Source of the DNA: an uncultured Phycisphaera sp.
Lineage (GTDB): Bacteria > Planctomycetota > Phycisphaerae > Phycisphaerales > SM1A02
Length of the DNA: 5,967 nucleotides
Direction: 5' to 3'
Assembly (NCBI GenBank): GCA_937911845.1
Contig: CALDQF010000109.1
Coordinates: forward strand, 1-5,967
This document shows, one piece after another, positions 1 through 5,914 of the stretch. The translations under genes were made by a program, and so were the position numbers. The notes below the pieces were generated by a model. It was not told the origin of the DNA. It worked only from the letters and a program-made list of their open reading frames with translations, and searched no databases. Position 1 is the first letter of the stretch. Each line of letters starts with the position of its first letter.

Positions 1-127
1 GCTTGATTTCGTGGCCCCTTACCAACCGTGAGATCAGGGAGCAGCGCAGAGCAGTGGCAAGATTCAATGTGAAACATGATCGATCTCCAACTGAGAAAGA
101 TGGGATCGGTTGGATTGGCCCTAACCC
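1..127. other. Left-edge stretch without a supported gene
   Basis: This is the region downstream of the MFS transporter stop codon. Some frames are open on both strands, but none of the translations has a recognisable motif, a good ribosome binding site or a convincing family resemblance. I see no GC-rich hairpin followed by a T-run that would act as a terminator for the transporter. It could be ordinary intergenic DNA or the tail of a gene that lies mostly outside the window. Confidence 0.4.
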
Positions 128-1336
128 TCAAGAAGGATCGGCAGAATTCTCAGAAACCCGAAGCCAAGGGAGAATCAAAGCAGGCCCAGCCAACAAAACC
201 GCCGCCGCCACTCCAGGCGATGTCCCCAACAACACCGCCACCGGAATGCCCAGTAGCCCCGCAGCAGGCCCCCCCGCGTAGCCCAAACCAATCAAGGCTT
301 CAAAAGCACCCCCGGCATCGACTTCAGCATCACCGACCACCATGCCATAGGCCAAAGCCGCGTGATAGTTCGCTCCCGCACCAAGGCCAAACAGGATGAA
401 GCCGAAGACCATCCAAGGCAAGGGCGCTCCCGGCAGGAATCCCGCGCCCAAAGCCAGACCAAATCCCAAAGTCCCCGCCAAACCTGCACCAATCAAAAAC
501 GTTCGGTGGCCCTGCCAAAAAGTGGTTCGCCAAAGAAACGCCACAAACAGGACCCGTACCACCATCCAGGTTCCGGTCAGTGGTGTCTCTAAAGTTGCAG
601 CGATACCGGAGGCCTCGAAGGCATACGGCAAGAGCGGAGGGAACGCACTCATAAAGAGATAGGTCACGATCAGCCAGCGGCGGGATCGAACCACCAGTGC
701 CTGCCACTTCGGATGGCTGGAAGAACCACTGGCTCCAGAAGAATCAACAAAGGCACGGGGCGTCATGCGTGGGAGCAGCAATGCCAGAGGAAGAACGATC
801 AAAAGAGTGCCGGCCGAGACCAGAAAAACACCGCGAGCTCCGGTGTCCAAGAATGGGGGCAGGATAAACATCGGGATTGTGACCGAGGTCATCCAAATCA
901 AATTGAAGACCCCTTGGACTTTGGCCACCTGAACCGGGGGGCGACCACCCGCCAGATAGGCATGGACCACGGGCCACAGCAACGCCGAGACCCCCGAGAC
1001 CCAAATACCAGCGATCCAGAGGCCGAGTTTGGTGGGCCAAACGCCAGGAATAGCAAGCCCAACGGCCATCCCAAAAAGACAACAAAGAACACCGCCCCGA
1101 TCTGACCAGCCCAAGATTTTTCCAACGGACGCGGTCTTCCAAGCTGACGCGGCGTACACCAAACCCATGGCGAGGTACAGCGTGAGGTTTTCGATCCGAG
1201 AAAATCCGTACGCATGCTTGGCAATGAACCCCAAAGCGTTCCAGAACAGCCCGGTGGAGGAAGAGCCAGCAATTGTGATGGCAAAGATGACCCACACAGG
1301 GGTCAGCGATACATTGGTGGGTGGTTTGGTCGTCAC
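128..1336 (-). CDS. Major facilitator superfamily (MFS) transporter
   Basis: An inner-membrane secondary carrier of 402 residues, the usual MFS length. Hydrophobic helices are spread along the whole chain (first about residues 13-35). They are interrupted near residues 193-215 by a polar, Ser/Gly/Arg-rich loop, as expected for the cytoplasmic linker between the two six-helix halves. The N-terminal helix runs into FWNALGFIAKHAYGFS. The C-terminal half carries GLGAGANYHAALAYGMVVG and then EALIGLGYAGGP, a pattern I associate with planctomycete MFS proteins of unknown substrate. The start is GTG at 1336. An in-frame TGA lies 24 bases upstream and no alternative start codon falls between, but no good Shine-Dalgarno sits at normal distance (a GAGGGG is about 17 bases away). 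It is transcribed divergently from the WXG100/FtsK operon, so a functional link is not implied. The substrate cannot be told from sequence. Confidence 0.85.
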   Translation of the reverse strand: MTTKPPTNVSLTPVWVIFAITIAGSSSTGLFWNALGFIAKHAYGFSRIENLTLYLAMGLVYAASAWKTASVGKILGWSDRGGVLCCLFGMAVGLAIPGVWPTKLGLWIAGIWVSGVSALLWPVVHAYLAGGRPPVQVAKVQGVFNLIWMTSVTIPMFILPPFLDTGARGVFLVSAGTLLIVLPLALLLPRMTPRAFVDSSGASGSSSHPKWQALVVRSRRWLIVTYLFMSAFPPLLPYAFEASGIAATLETPLTGTWMVVRVLFVAFLWRTTFWQGHRTFLIGAGLAGTLGFGLALGAGFLPGAPLPWMVFGFILFGLGAGANYHAALAYGMVVGDAEVDAGGAFEALIGLGYAGGPAAGLLGIPVAVLLGTSPGVAAAVLLAGPALILPWLRVSENSADPS

Positions 1337-1362
1337 TTTGATGTGAAATGGTACCCCTCATC

Positions 1363-1384
1363 TTCGAATCGAATGGATTCTGAA
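1363..1384. promoter_or_regulatory. Imperfect inverted repeat in the divergent intergenic region
   Basis: Between the two divergent GTG starts lies TTCGAATC, a 5-base spacer, then GATTCTGAA. This is an inverted repeat with one inserted base in the right arm. The location is right for an operator shared by the transporter and the operon. No convincing -35/-10 pair is visible on either strand in these 69 bases, so the promoter itself is not identified and the repeat may be chance. Confidence 0.2.
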
Positions 1385-1392
1385 ATGGGCTG

Positions 1393-1399
1393 AAAGGAG
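1393..1399 (+). promoter_or_regulatory. Ribosome binding site of the WXG100-like gene
   Basis: AAAGGAG lies six bases before the GTG at 1406. It is a near-ideal Shine-Dalgarno and spacing, and it supports GTG as the start of the first operon gene. Confidence 0.75.
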
Positions 1400-1405
1400 T
1401 GTCTC

Positions 1406-1678
1406 GTGGCAAAAGCAGTTGTGGACCCCGCCGAACTCCGGCAATTCGCCAATGACCTTCGTCGCTTCAACCAAGATCTAGACAACCACATGCGAATTCT
1501 GCAAACACGAATGCAGACCCTCGCGCAAAGTTGGAGAGATCAAGAGCAAACCAAGTTCACTGCCGAATTTGAAGAGGCCCTCCGCTCACTTGGTCGGTTT
1601 CGAGAAGCATCCGAAGTTCACGCCCCATTCCTGTTGAGGAAGGCCGAACGCATCGAAGAGTACTTGAAGCAGCGCTGA
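1406..1678 (+). CDS. WXG100-like small helical protein (W-x-D variant)
   Basis: A 90-residue protein with no signal peptide or membrane segment, the typical size of ESAT-6/WXG100 proteins. It reads as two amphipathic helices (about 8-40 and 46-88) joined at SWRDQEQ. Trp43 sits exactly where the WXG turn is expected, but the third motif position is Asp45 rather than Gly. The second helix has F51, F55, L59, L62 and F65 in heptad-like spacing. The C-terminus ends EYLKQR, so the YxxxD/E export signal of mycobacterial T7SS substrates is not present. WXG100 proteins normally form four-helix dimers and are exported by an EccC/EssC FtsK-type ATPase; such an ATPase is encoded at the end of this operon. 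The role as substrate or structural partner is inferred. The start is GTG at 1406 with a strong ribosome binding site. The stop codon overlaps the next ATG by one base (TGATG). Confidence 0.75.
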   Translation: MAKAVVDPAELRQFANDLRRFNQDLDNHMRILQTRMQTLAQSWRDQEQTKFTAEFEEALRSLGRFREASEVHAPFLLRKAERIEEYLKQR

Positions 1679-2202
1679 TGGCGGGACAAGGACCATCTGC
1701 GAATGTTCGGGATGTCACGACACTCGAAAAAGCTCAGTGGGCGTTGGTCGCGTACCGCGAAGAAATCCAACAAGGATTGATCGAAGCTCAAGCCGAAGTC
1801 GCCAGATTCACCAATTGGCTAGAGCAACAGAAACCTCAGGAATTGGCCTCCCAAATGCAGCGGACCAAGAGAGAGTTGGAAAACGCCAAGGCCGACTTGA
1901 CCCGAGCAGAGATGATGCAGCACAACATGGGGACCAGTGCTGACACCGAACGAAAACGGGTACAGCGGGCCCAAAAGAAAATTGAAGGCCTGGTCCGCCA
2001 GCGAGAAGCACTGAAAAGATGGAGCCATCGACTGCAGCAAGAGCGATCATTGTTTACTGCCGCAACCAGTCAACTGGCCTTCCGGGTGGATTCCATTTTT
2101 CCATCGTTAGAAGCCGATCTCAAAAACCGCCGTGATGCTTTGGCGGCGTATTTGGGGACCCTGGCTCCAAAGTCACCATCGAACGAGGACCGCAGCACAT
2201 GA
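1678..2202 (+). CDS. Coiled-coil protein of the WXG100/FtsK operon, function unknown
   Basis: A 174-residue, almost wholly helical, highly charged protein without signal peptide or membrane segment. Helix one spans about residues 13-82 and includes W47-L48-E49 and a long Glu/Lys/Arg/Ala-rich heptad section (60-80). A turn at HNMGTSADT (82-90) leads to a second long helix (90-165) with KRWSHRLQQE (113-122) and an end reading RRDALAAYLGTL. This predicts a long antiparallel coiled-coil hairpin. The layout (an early WLE, a mid-protein RW followed by a charged helix, and a P...L...ALxAYL ending) looks like a family I believe recurs beside FtsK-type ATPases in planctomycetes, but I cannot name it. 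The start is ATG at 1678, overlapping the previous stop by one base with no strong Shine-Dalgarno of its own. That suggests translation by re-initiation and near-equal dosage with the WXG100-like protein. It may be a chaperone, a T7SS-like substrate or a structural rod. Confidence 0.75.
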   Translation: MAGQGPSANVRDVTTLEKAQWALVAYREEIQQGLIEAQAEVARFTNWLEQQKPQELASQMQRTKRELENAKADLTRAEMMQHNMGTSADTERKRVQRAQKKIEGLVRQREALKRWSHRLQQERSLFTAATSQLAFRVDSIFPSLEADLKNRRDALAAYLGTLAPKSPSNEDRST

Positions 2203-2426
2203 GTCTTCCGGCCGCCCGAACCAGAGCCGAAGCTGCCACCAAGGAGCTGAAGAGAACTTGGCAAGACCTGCTGACCCACTGGGATGATGAAGTTTCAAGA
2301 TCCATAACCAAGACTGGGATCGAGCCTATTGATCAAGAGCTGTCGCGCACCCTTGAGGCGTTCGAGCGGATGGACGCCCTCATTCGAAAAGCCATGTCAG
2401 AATGCCAAGAGGAGTCCAGCTGGTGA
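2199..2426 (+). CDS. Small helical WxD-motif protein, function unknown
   Basis: A 75-residue soluble helical protein. Helix one (about 3-27) ends at HWDDEVSRSI (W28-x-D30). A short turn with E42-P43 follows, then a second helix (44-70) with L48, L52, F55, M58 and L61 spacing and a single Cys69 near the end. The W-x-D pattern followed six residues later by a hydrophobic residue matches that of the 90-residue WXG100-like protein upstream (W43-R-D45, F51). It may therefore be a divergent, shortened second ESX-type partner. It starts at ATG 2199, overlapping the previous stop by four bases (ATGA), with a GAGG about ten bases upstream. Its own stop overlaps the downstream GTG start by four bases (GTGA). 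The conservation of these overlaps argues that this short frame is real. Function is unproven. Confidence 0.72.
   Translation: MSLPAARTRAEAATKELKRTWQDLLTHWDDEVSRSITKTGIEPIDQELSRTLEAFERMDALIRKAMSECQEESSW
2407..2414 (+). promoter_or_regulatory. Ribosome binding site that decides the ATPase start
   Basis: AAGAGGAG lies eight bases before a GTG at 2423. It is a strong Shine-Dalgarno for that codon and lies downstream of the ATG at 2402, so it cannot serve the ATG. It favours the shorter ATPase frame beginning at 2423, which also gives the same four-base overlap (GTGA) seen elsewhere in the operon. Confidence 0.7.
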
Positions 2427-5400
2427 ATCTGCGAGAAGCCACGGTTGAAATCCTTCGCTGTCTCCGCAAGGCTGACGAAGAATCTGCTTCAGTCGGTCCT
2501 GAGTCACAAGCTCAATTCGATCGAAAAATTGCCGCACAAGAAGTCGCCCACTCAGATCAACGACAAACTCAACTCGAAAATCAGAAAGAAGCCAAAGAGC
2601 AAGAGGTACAAGCCATTGAAAGTGCGTACCGACAGCGGCGTGCTGAATTGGAACAAGCCTTTCGAGAGAAGCATGAATCGTTGAAGGAAGAAGCAACCCA
2701 ATCTCTCCAGGCCGCTCAAAAGCAAAAGGCAGCACTTCTGGAAGCGAAAAAAGAACAGATCTGGCTGGCCGAAACAGTGTTCGAATCTTCTGAAGACAAG
2801 CCCCATGAAAAATTCGCATTAACCGCTTCCACAATTCGCAACCAGTGCCGTGCCTTAAAAAAGCAGGAAGAAGAACTCGGGGGCAAGATTCGCCGAATCT
2901 GGGCCAGCGGATCACCACCAAAAGAAACCAATTGCCCAGAGTCGCTCGAGACTTTCGTGCAACAGTTCCAAGACGTAGTTCGTACGGCCGAATCCAGCAA
3001 AGCACTCCGGCTGCTAAGTGGGGGCGCCCCCGCCATCTCGTTGATGATTTTTACAGCCATCGGAGCTGGAACAGGACTCATTGCAGGTTCTTTGGAGGCA
3101 TCAGCCGCCGCCGGCTTTGGTTTGGGAATGGTCATGATTGCCGCGGCTTGGAGTTCCAAAAACAAACAAGCACAGCAACTCCAACACCTTGCCGCCACCA
3201 GCCGACAGCATCTGGAAACGATGGAAGAACGGGGACTGGATGCCGCAGCCCAGCTACGTGACGAGGAAACCCAGATCCTGCTCACCACTCGTGATCAAGA
3301 AATCAAAGATGCTTCCGAAAAATACGATCCCCGGGTGACCAAGCTCGAGGGCCAACTGAGCGAATCCCAAGCCAGATACAAAAAACGACGGGAATCGGAC
3401 CAAAAGGACTACGCCGATTCCCTGCAGGAGTGCCAAGCCTACCGAGAGCAAGAACTGGAATCTCTGAACGACCGTCTGGGCCTCGAGCACTTGAAGCAGC
3501 GGGCGGATTTGCACCAAAAGCAGGAACAAGAAGCGCATGAGGTGCAAAAACGCCGGCAAAAAGTTCTCGAAACAGTGCAGAATTCTTGCCAGAGCCACGC
3601 GGCAACGATTGCCAAGCTTGAACATCAGCTCCGTGAGGCAACAACCCAAAATCCAGACCCTCTGACCAGCGACCTGGACTCCATGACCCACCACGCGTCC
3701 CCTGGAGCATCGCCGGCCACGCTCACCTTGGATCTCACAACGCTTCCTGGAGTTCAGTCCGGATCAGATTTGACCAACCAATTTGGCGATTCCCTCACTC
3801 TTCCGTTGGCGCTGGAATTCCCCGATGCAGCAAGCGTGCTTATTCGTACCGAAGACTCGGGGAGAGAGTGGGCCCAACGGTTCATCCGCCGCTCAATGAT
3901 GAGGATTCTTACGAGCCTCCCTCCCGGCAAAGCAAGGTTCACAATTGTTGACCCAGTGGGCTTAGGACAATCACTTTCGTCATTCATGCACCTGGCGGAC
4001 GCAGATGAACGTCTTGTCAGCAGTCGAATCTGGACCGACCAACGGCACATTGAACAGGCGCTGGTCGACTTGACTGAACACCTTGAAAACGTGATTCAGA
4101 AATACTTGCGAAACGACTACGAGACCATCGCGCAGTACAACGAAGCGGCCGGTGAAATCGCCGAGCCCTATCGATTCTTGATCCTGCAGGATTTCCCGAC
4201 CAACCTCTCCGAAATTGCCGCGAAGCGACTTGCCTCGCTGCTGACGTCCGGCCCACGCTGCGGAATCTTCACGCTGATCCACCAAGATCACCGGCATGCC
4301 CTGCCTCGCGGATTTGATGAAGCAGTCTTGGAGCGTGGAACTTGGATTCTGGAGCAGCGTGGCGACCATTTCCACCCCGCTGAACCTGAACTTTCCGAGT
4401 TCAAAGTGGAGTTGCAAGACGAAATCAGTGACGACCAAGCGACCCAGGTCATTCAAGCCGTAGGCGCGGCGGCGATCGACGCCTCTCGCGTTGAAGTGCC
4501 ATTCACCGCCGTTCAACCTGAGGCCAACGAACTCTGGAGCCGCAGCTGCTCGGAGGAACTGGTGATTCCTCTGGGTCGCTCTGGAGCTAAGAATCTCCAA
4601 GAACTTCGCTTGGGCCGTGGCACCAACCAACACGCATTGATTGCGGGCCGCACTGGCTCAGGTAAGTCCACGTTATTGCACGTACTCGTCACCAATGCTG
4701 CGTTGTGGTATCCCCCAGAGGAACTCTCGCTGTACTTGGTGGACTTCAAAAAGGGCGTGGAATTCAAGACATACGCCAGTCGTGACCTCCCCCACGCGAA
4801 AGCAGTTGCGGTTGAGTCTGACCGAGAGTTTGGGCTTTCGGTCCTGGAACGAATCGATGAAGAGCTGGTGGAGCGGGGCGAGATCTTCCGTCGCCTTGGC
4901 GTACAAAATCTACCGGGGTACCGGTCACTTTCTGACCAACCCGCCATGCCTCGCATTCTTCTGGTAATCGATGAATTCCAAGAATTGTTTGTCGAAGATG
5001 ACAAATTGGCCCAAGATGCTTCATTGCTCCTCGATCGGATCGTTCGACAAGGTCGTGCCTTTGGCGTCCATGCCATCATGGGATCCCAGACACTGGGAGG
5101 CGCTTACGCCTTGGCCCGAAGCACCATGGGCCAGATGCAAATCAGAGTGGCCCTGCAATGCTCCGAATCCGATTCGTATCTGATCCTTGGAGAAGAAAAC
5201 GGTGCCGCCCGCCTCCTTGGTCGACCTGGCGAAGCCATCTACAACGATGCTGGAGGTGATGTTGCCGCCAACTCCCCCTTCCAGATTGTCTGGCTCGGTG
5301 ATGAAGAGCGGGACACCACCCTGGTCAAGATCCGTCAACACGCAGGGCCTCATTTCAGCCGGACCGAACCCCTTGTGGTCTTCGAGGGTTCCGCCCCGGT

Positions 5401-5914
5401 CCGCATCGAAGATGCAAAGAGCCTTCTCAATGCGACCCCAGATTTGGGGCCCCAAATTTGGCTGGGGGAACCCGTTGCGATCCGCGGCCCCGTGGGGTTG
5501 CCCCTGAAGCGTCAAGGAGGCGCGAACCTCTTGCTGGTTGGGCAACAACCCGAACCCGCGACGGGCCTGATCGCCGCCACGATCGAATCACTTGCCCACA
5601 CCCTCCCCCAATCAACCCCGGATCGCGTGGTGTTGGTGGATGGAACCCCGGTGGAAGATGCACTGGCCGGACGGCTGGCATCGCTCGCGGATGAACACCC
5701 AGGAATGGCGATCAAGTCATGGCGTGAAGCAGATGATGCGGTCGCAGCGTTCCACAGCGAGTTGAAAGACCGACTGGCCAACGGTCAGGAAGATGACCCC
5801 ACGAGAGGCGCTGAGGACGGGAGCCGTGAGGGTGATCCGGTCCAATCCCTTTCCACGCCCCACGGTCGCCCATTGATCCGTGATGGTTGTGGCCTCGGTG
5901 CCGGGGAACAGTGA
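2423..5914 (+). CDS. Membrane-anchored FtsK/SpoIIIE (EccC/EssC-like) multi-domain ATPase, C-terminus truncated
   Basis: A motor ATPase of 1163 residues from GTG 2423 (1170 from ATG 2402). Residues about 30-160 are a Gln/Glu/Lys-rich coiled coil. Residues 203-224 and 226-243 are two Gly/Ala-rich membrane helices forming a hairpin. Residues about 246-415 are a second long coiled coil, so both arms should lie on the cytoplasmic side. Three tandem FtsK-like modules follow. Module 1 (about 434-690) has lost Walker A (IRTEDSGREWAQRF in its place) but keeps FTIVDP (506-511). Module 2 (about 700-990) is intact, with Walker A GRTGSGKST (742-750, K748), LYLVDFKKG, Walker B LLVIDE (D850, E851), GRAFGVHAIMGSQT and a conserved Arg in MQIRVALQ. 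Module 3 (from about 1003) has a degenerate loop GQQPEPATG (1040-1048) and VVLVDGT, then is cut near residue 1124 (GQED). The last ~38 residues are the antisense translation of a 6-phosphogluconolactonase gene. In T7SS, EccC/EssC powers export of WXG100 proteins; the same job here is inferred from the operon. Confidence 0.85.
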   Translation: MNLREATVEILRCLRKADEESASVGPESQAQFDRKIAAQEVAHSDQRQTQLENQKEAKEQEVQAIESAYRQRRAELEQAFREKHESLKEEATQSLQAAQKQKAALLEAKKEQIWLAETVFESSEDKPHEKFALTASTIRNQCRALKKQEEELGGKIRRIWASGSPPKETNCPESLETFVQQFQDVVRTAESSKALRLLSGGAPAISLMIFTAIGAGTGLIAGSLEASAAAGFGLGMVMIAAAWSSKNKQAQQLQHLAATSRQHLETMEERGLDAAAQLRDEETQILLTTRDQEIKDASEKYDPRVTKLEGQLSESQARYKKRRESDQKDYADSLQECQAYREQELESLNDRLGLEHLKQRADLHQKQEQEAHEVQKRRQKVLETVQNSCQSHAATIAKLEHQLREATTQNPDPLTSDLDSMTHHASPGASPATLTLDLTTLPGVQSGSDLTNQFGDSLTLPLALEFPDAASVLIRTEDSGREWAQRFIRRSMMRILTSLPPGKARFTIVDPVGLGQSLSSFMHLADADERLVSSRIWTDQRHIEQALVDLTEHLENVIQKYLRNDYETIAQYNEAAGEIAEPYRFLILQDFPTNLSEIAAKRLASLLTSGPRCGIFTLIHQDHRHALPRGFDEAVLERGTWILEQRGDHFHPAEPELSEFKVELQDEISDDQATQVIQAVGAAAIDASRVEVPFTAVQPEANELWSRSCSEELVIPLGRSGAKNLQELRLGRGTNQHALIAGRTGSGKSTLLHVLVTNAALWYPPEELSLYLVDFKKGVEFKTYASRDLPHAKAVAVESDREFGLSVLERIDEELVERGEIFRRLGVQNLPGYRSLSDQPAMPRILLVIDEFQELFVEDDKLAQDASLLLDRIVRQGRAFGVHAIMGSQTLGGAYALARSTMGQMQIRVALQCSESDSYLILGEENGAARLLGRPGEAIYNDAGGDVAANSPFQIVWLGDEERDTTLVKIRQHAGPHFSRTEPLVVFEGSAPVRIEDAKSLLNATPDLGPQIWLGEPVAIRGPVGLPLKRQGGANLLLVGQQPEPATGLIAATIESLAHTLPQSTPDRVVLVDGTPVEDALAGRLASLADEHPGMAIKSWREADDAVAAFHSELKDRLANGQEDDPTRGAEDGSREGDPVQSLSTPHGRPLIRDGCGLGAGEQ
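3029..3151 (+). other. Two-helix transmembrane hairpin of the ATPase
   Basis: This encodes residues 203-243 of the GTG-start protein. The first hydrophobic segment begins at PAISLMIFTAIG. A short turn, GSLEASA, follows, then a second segment, GFGLGMVMIAAAW, ends at SSKNK. The segments are Gly/Ala-rich and flanked by charged coiled-coil sequence. An even number of helices places both coiled-coil arms and the ATPase modules on one side of the membrane, by inference the cytoplasm. Confidence 0.65.
5438..5461. repeat. 24-base near-perfect palindrome inside the ATPase gene
   Basis: The left arm CCAGATTTGGGG is followed directly by CCCCAAATTTGG. The arms are complementary at all positions but one, and that one would be a G-U pair in RNA. 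It encodes part of the linker between ATPase modules 2 and 3 (PDLGPQIW). There is no loop between the arms and no T-run after it, so it does not look like a terminator. Confidence 0.5.

Noticed and set aside
40..130. Possible terminator downstream of the transporter (CCAAC...GTTGG and CGATC...GATCG pairs)
   Set aside because: The pairs are short, interleaved and not nested, with no following T-run on the minus strand.
3..662. Plus-strand open frames running from the left edge and across the transporter region (such as 3-281 and 396-662)
   Set aside because: They are mostly antisense to the MFS gene, rich in Pro/Arg/Gln/Lys as expected of the reverse complement of a hydrophobic coding sequence, and show no family motif or ribosome binding site.
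744..1412. Minus-strand frame of 222 residues starting at an ATG upstream of the transporter GTG
   Set aside because: It overlaps the transporter in another frame, has Cys/Trp/Arg-rich nonsense composition, and lacks the membrane helices that the 128-1336 frame shows clearly.
2397..5548. Several long minus-strand frames opposite the ATPase (for example 2397-3005, 3980-4633, 4513-5079, 5021-5548)
   Set aside because: They are shadows of the ATPase gene. None shows motifs, and the plus-strand frame has coiled coils, membrane helices and Walker motifs throughout.
1406..5914. Complete canonical type VII secretion system
   Set aside because: Only the WXG100-like and EccC/EssC-like parts are seen. 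No EccB, EccD, EccE, mycosin, EssA, EssB or EsaA is encoded in the window, so only 'T7SS-like module' is supported.
2423..5914. Ordinary chromosome-segregation FtsK
   Set aside because: There is no four-helix N-terminal membrane domain and no C-terminal gamma winged-helix domain. There are three ATPase-like modules and a WXG100-like operon partner, all closer to EccC/EssC.
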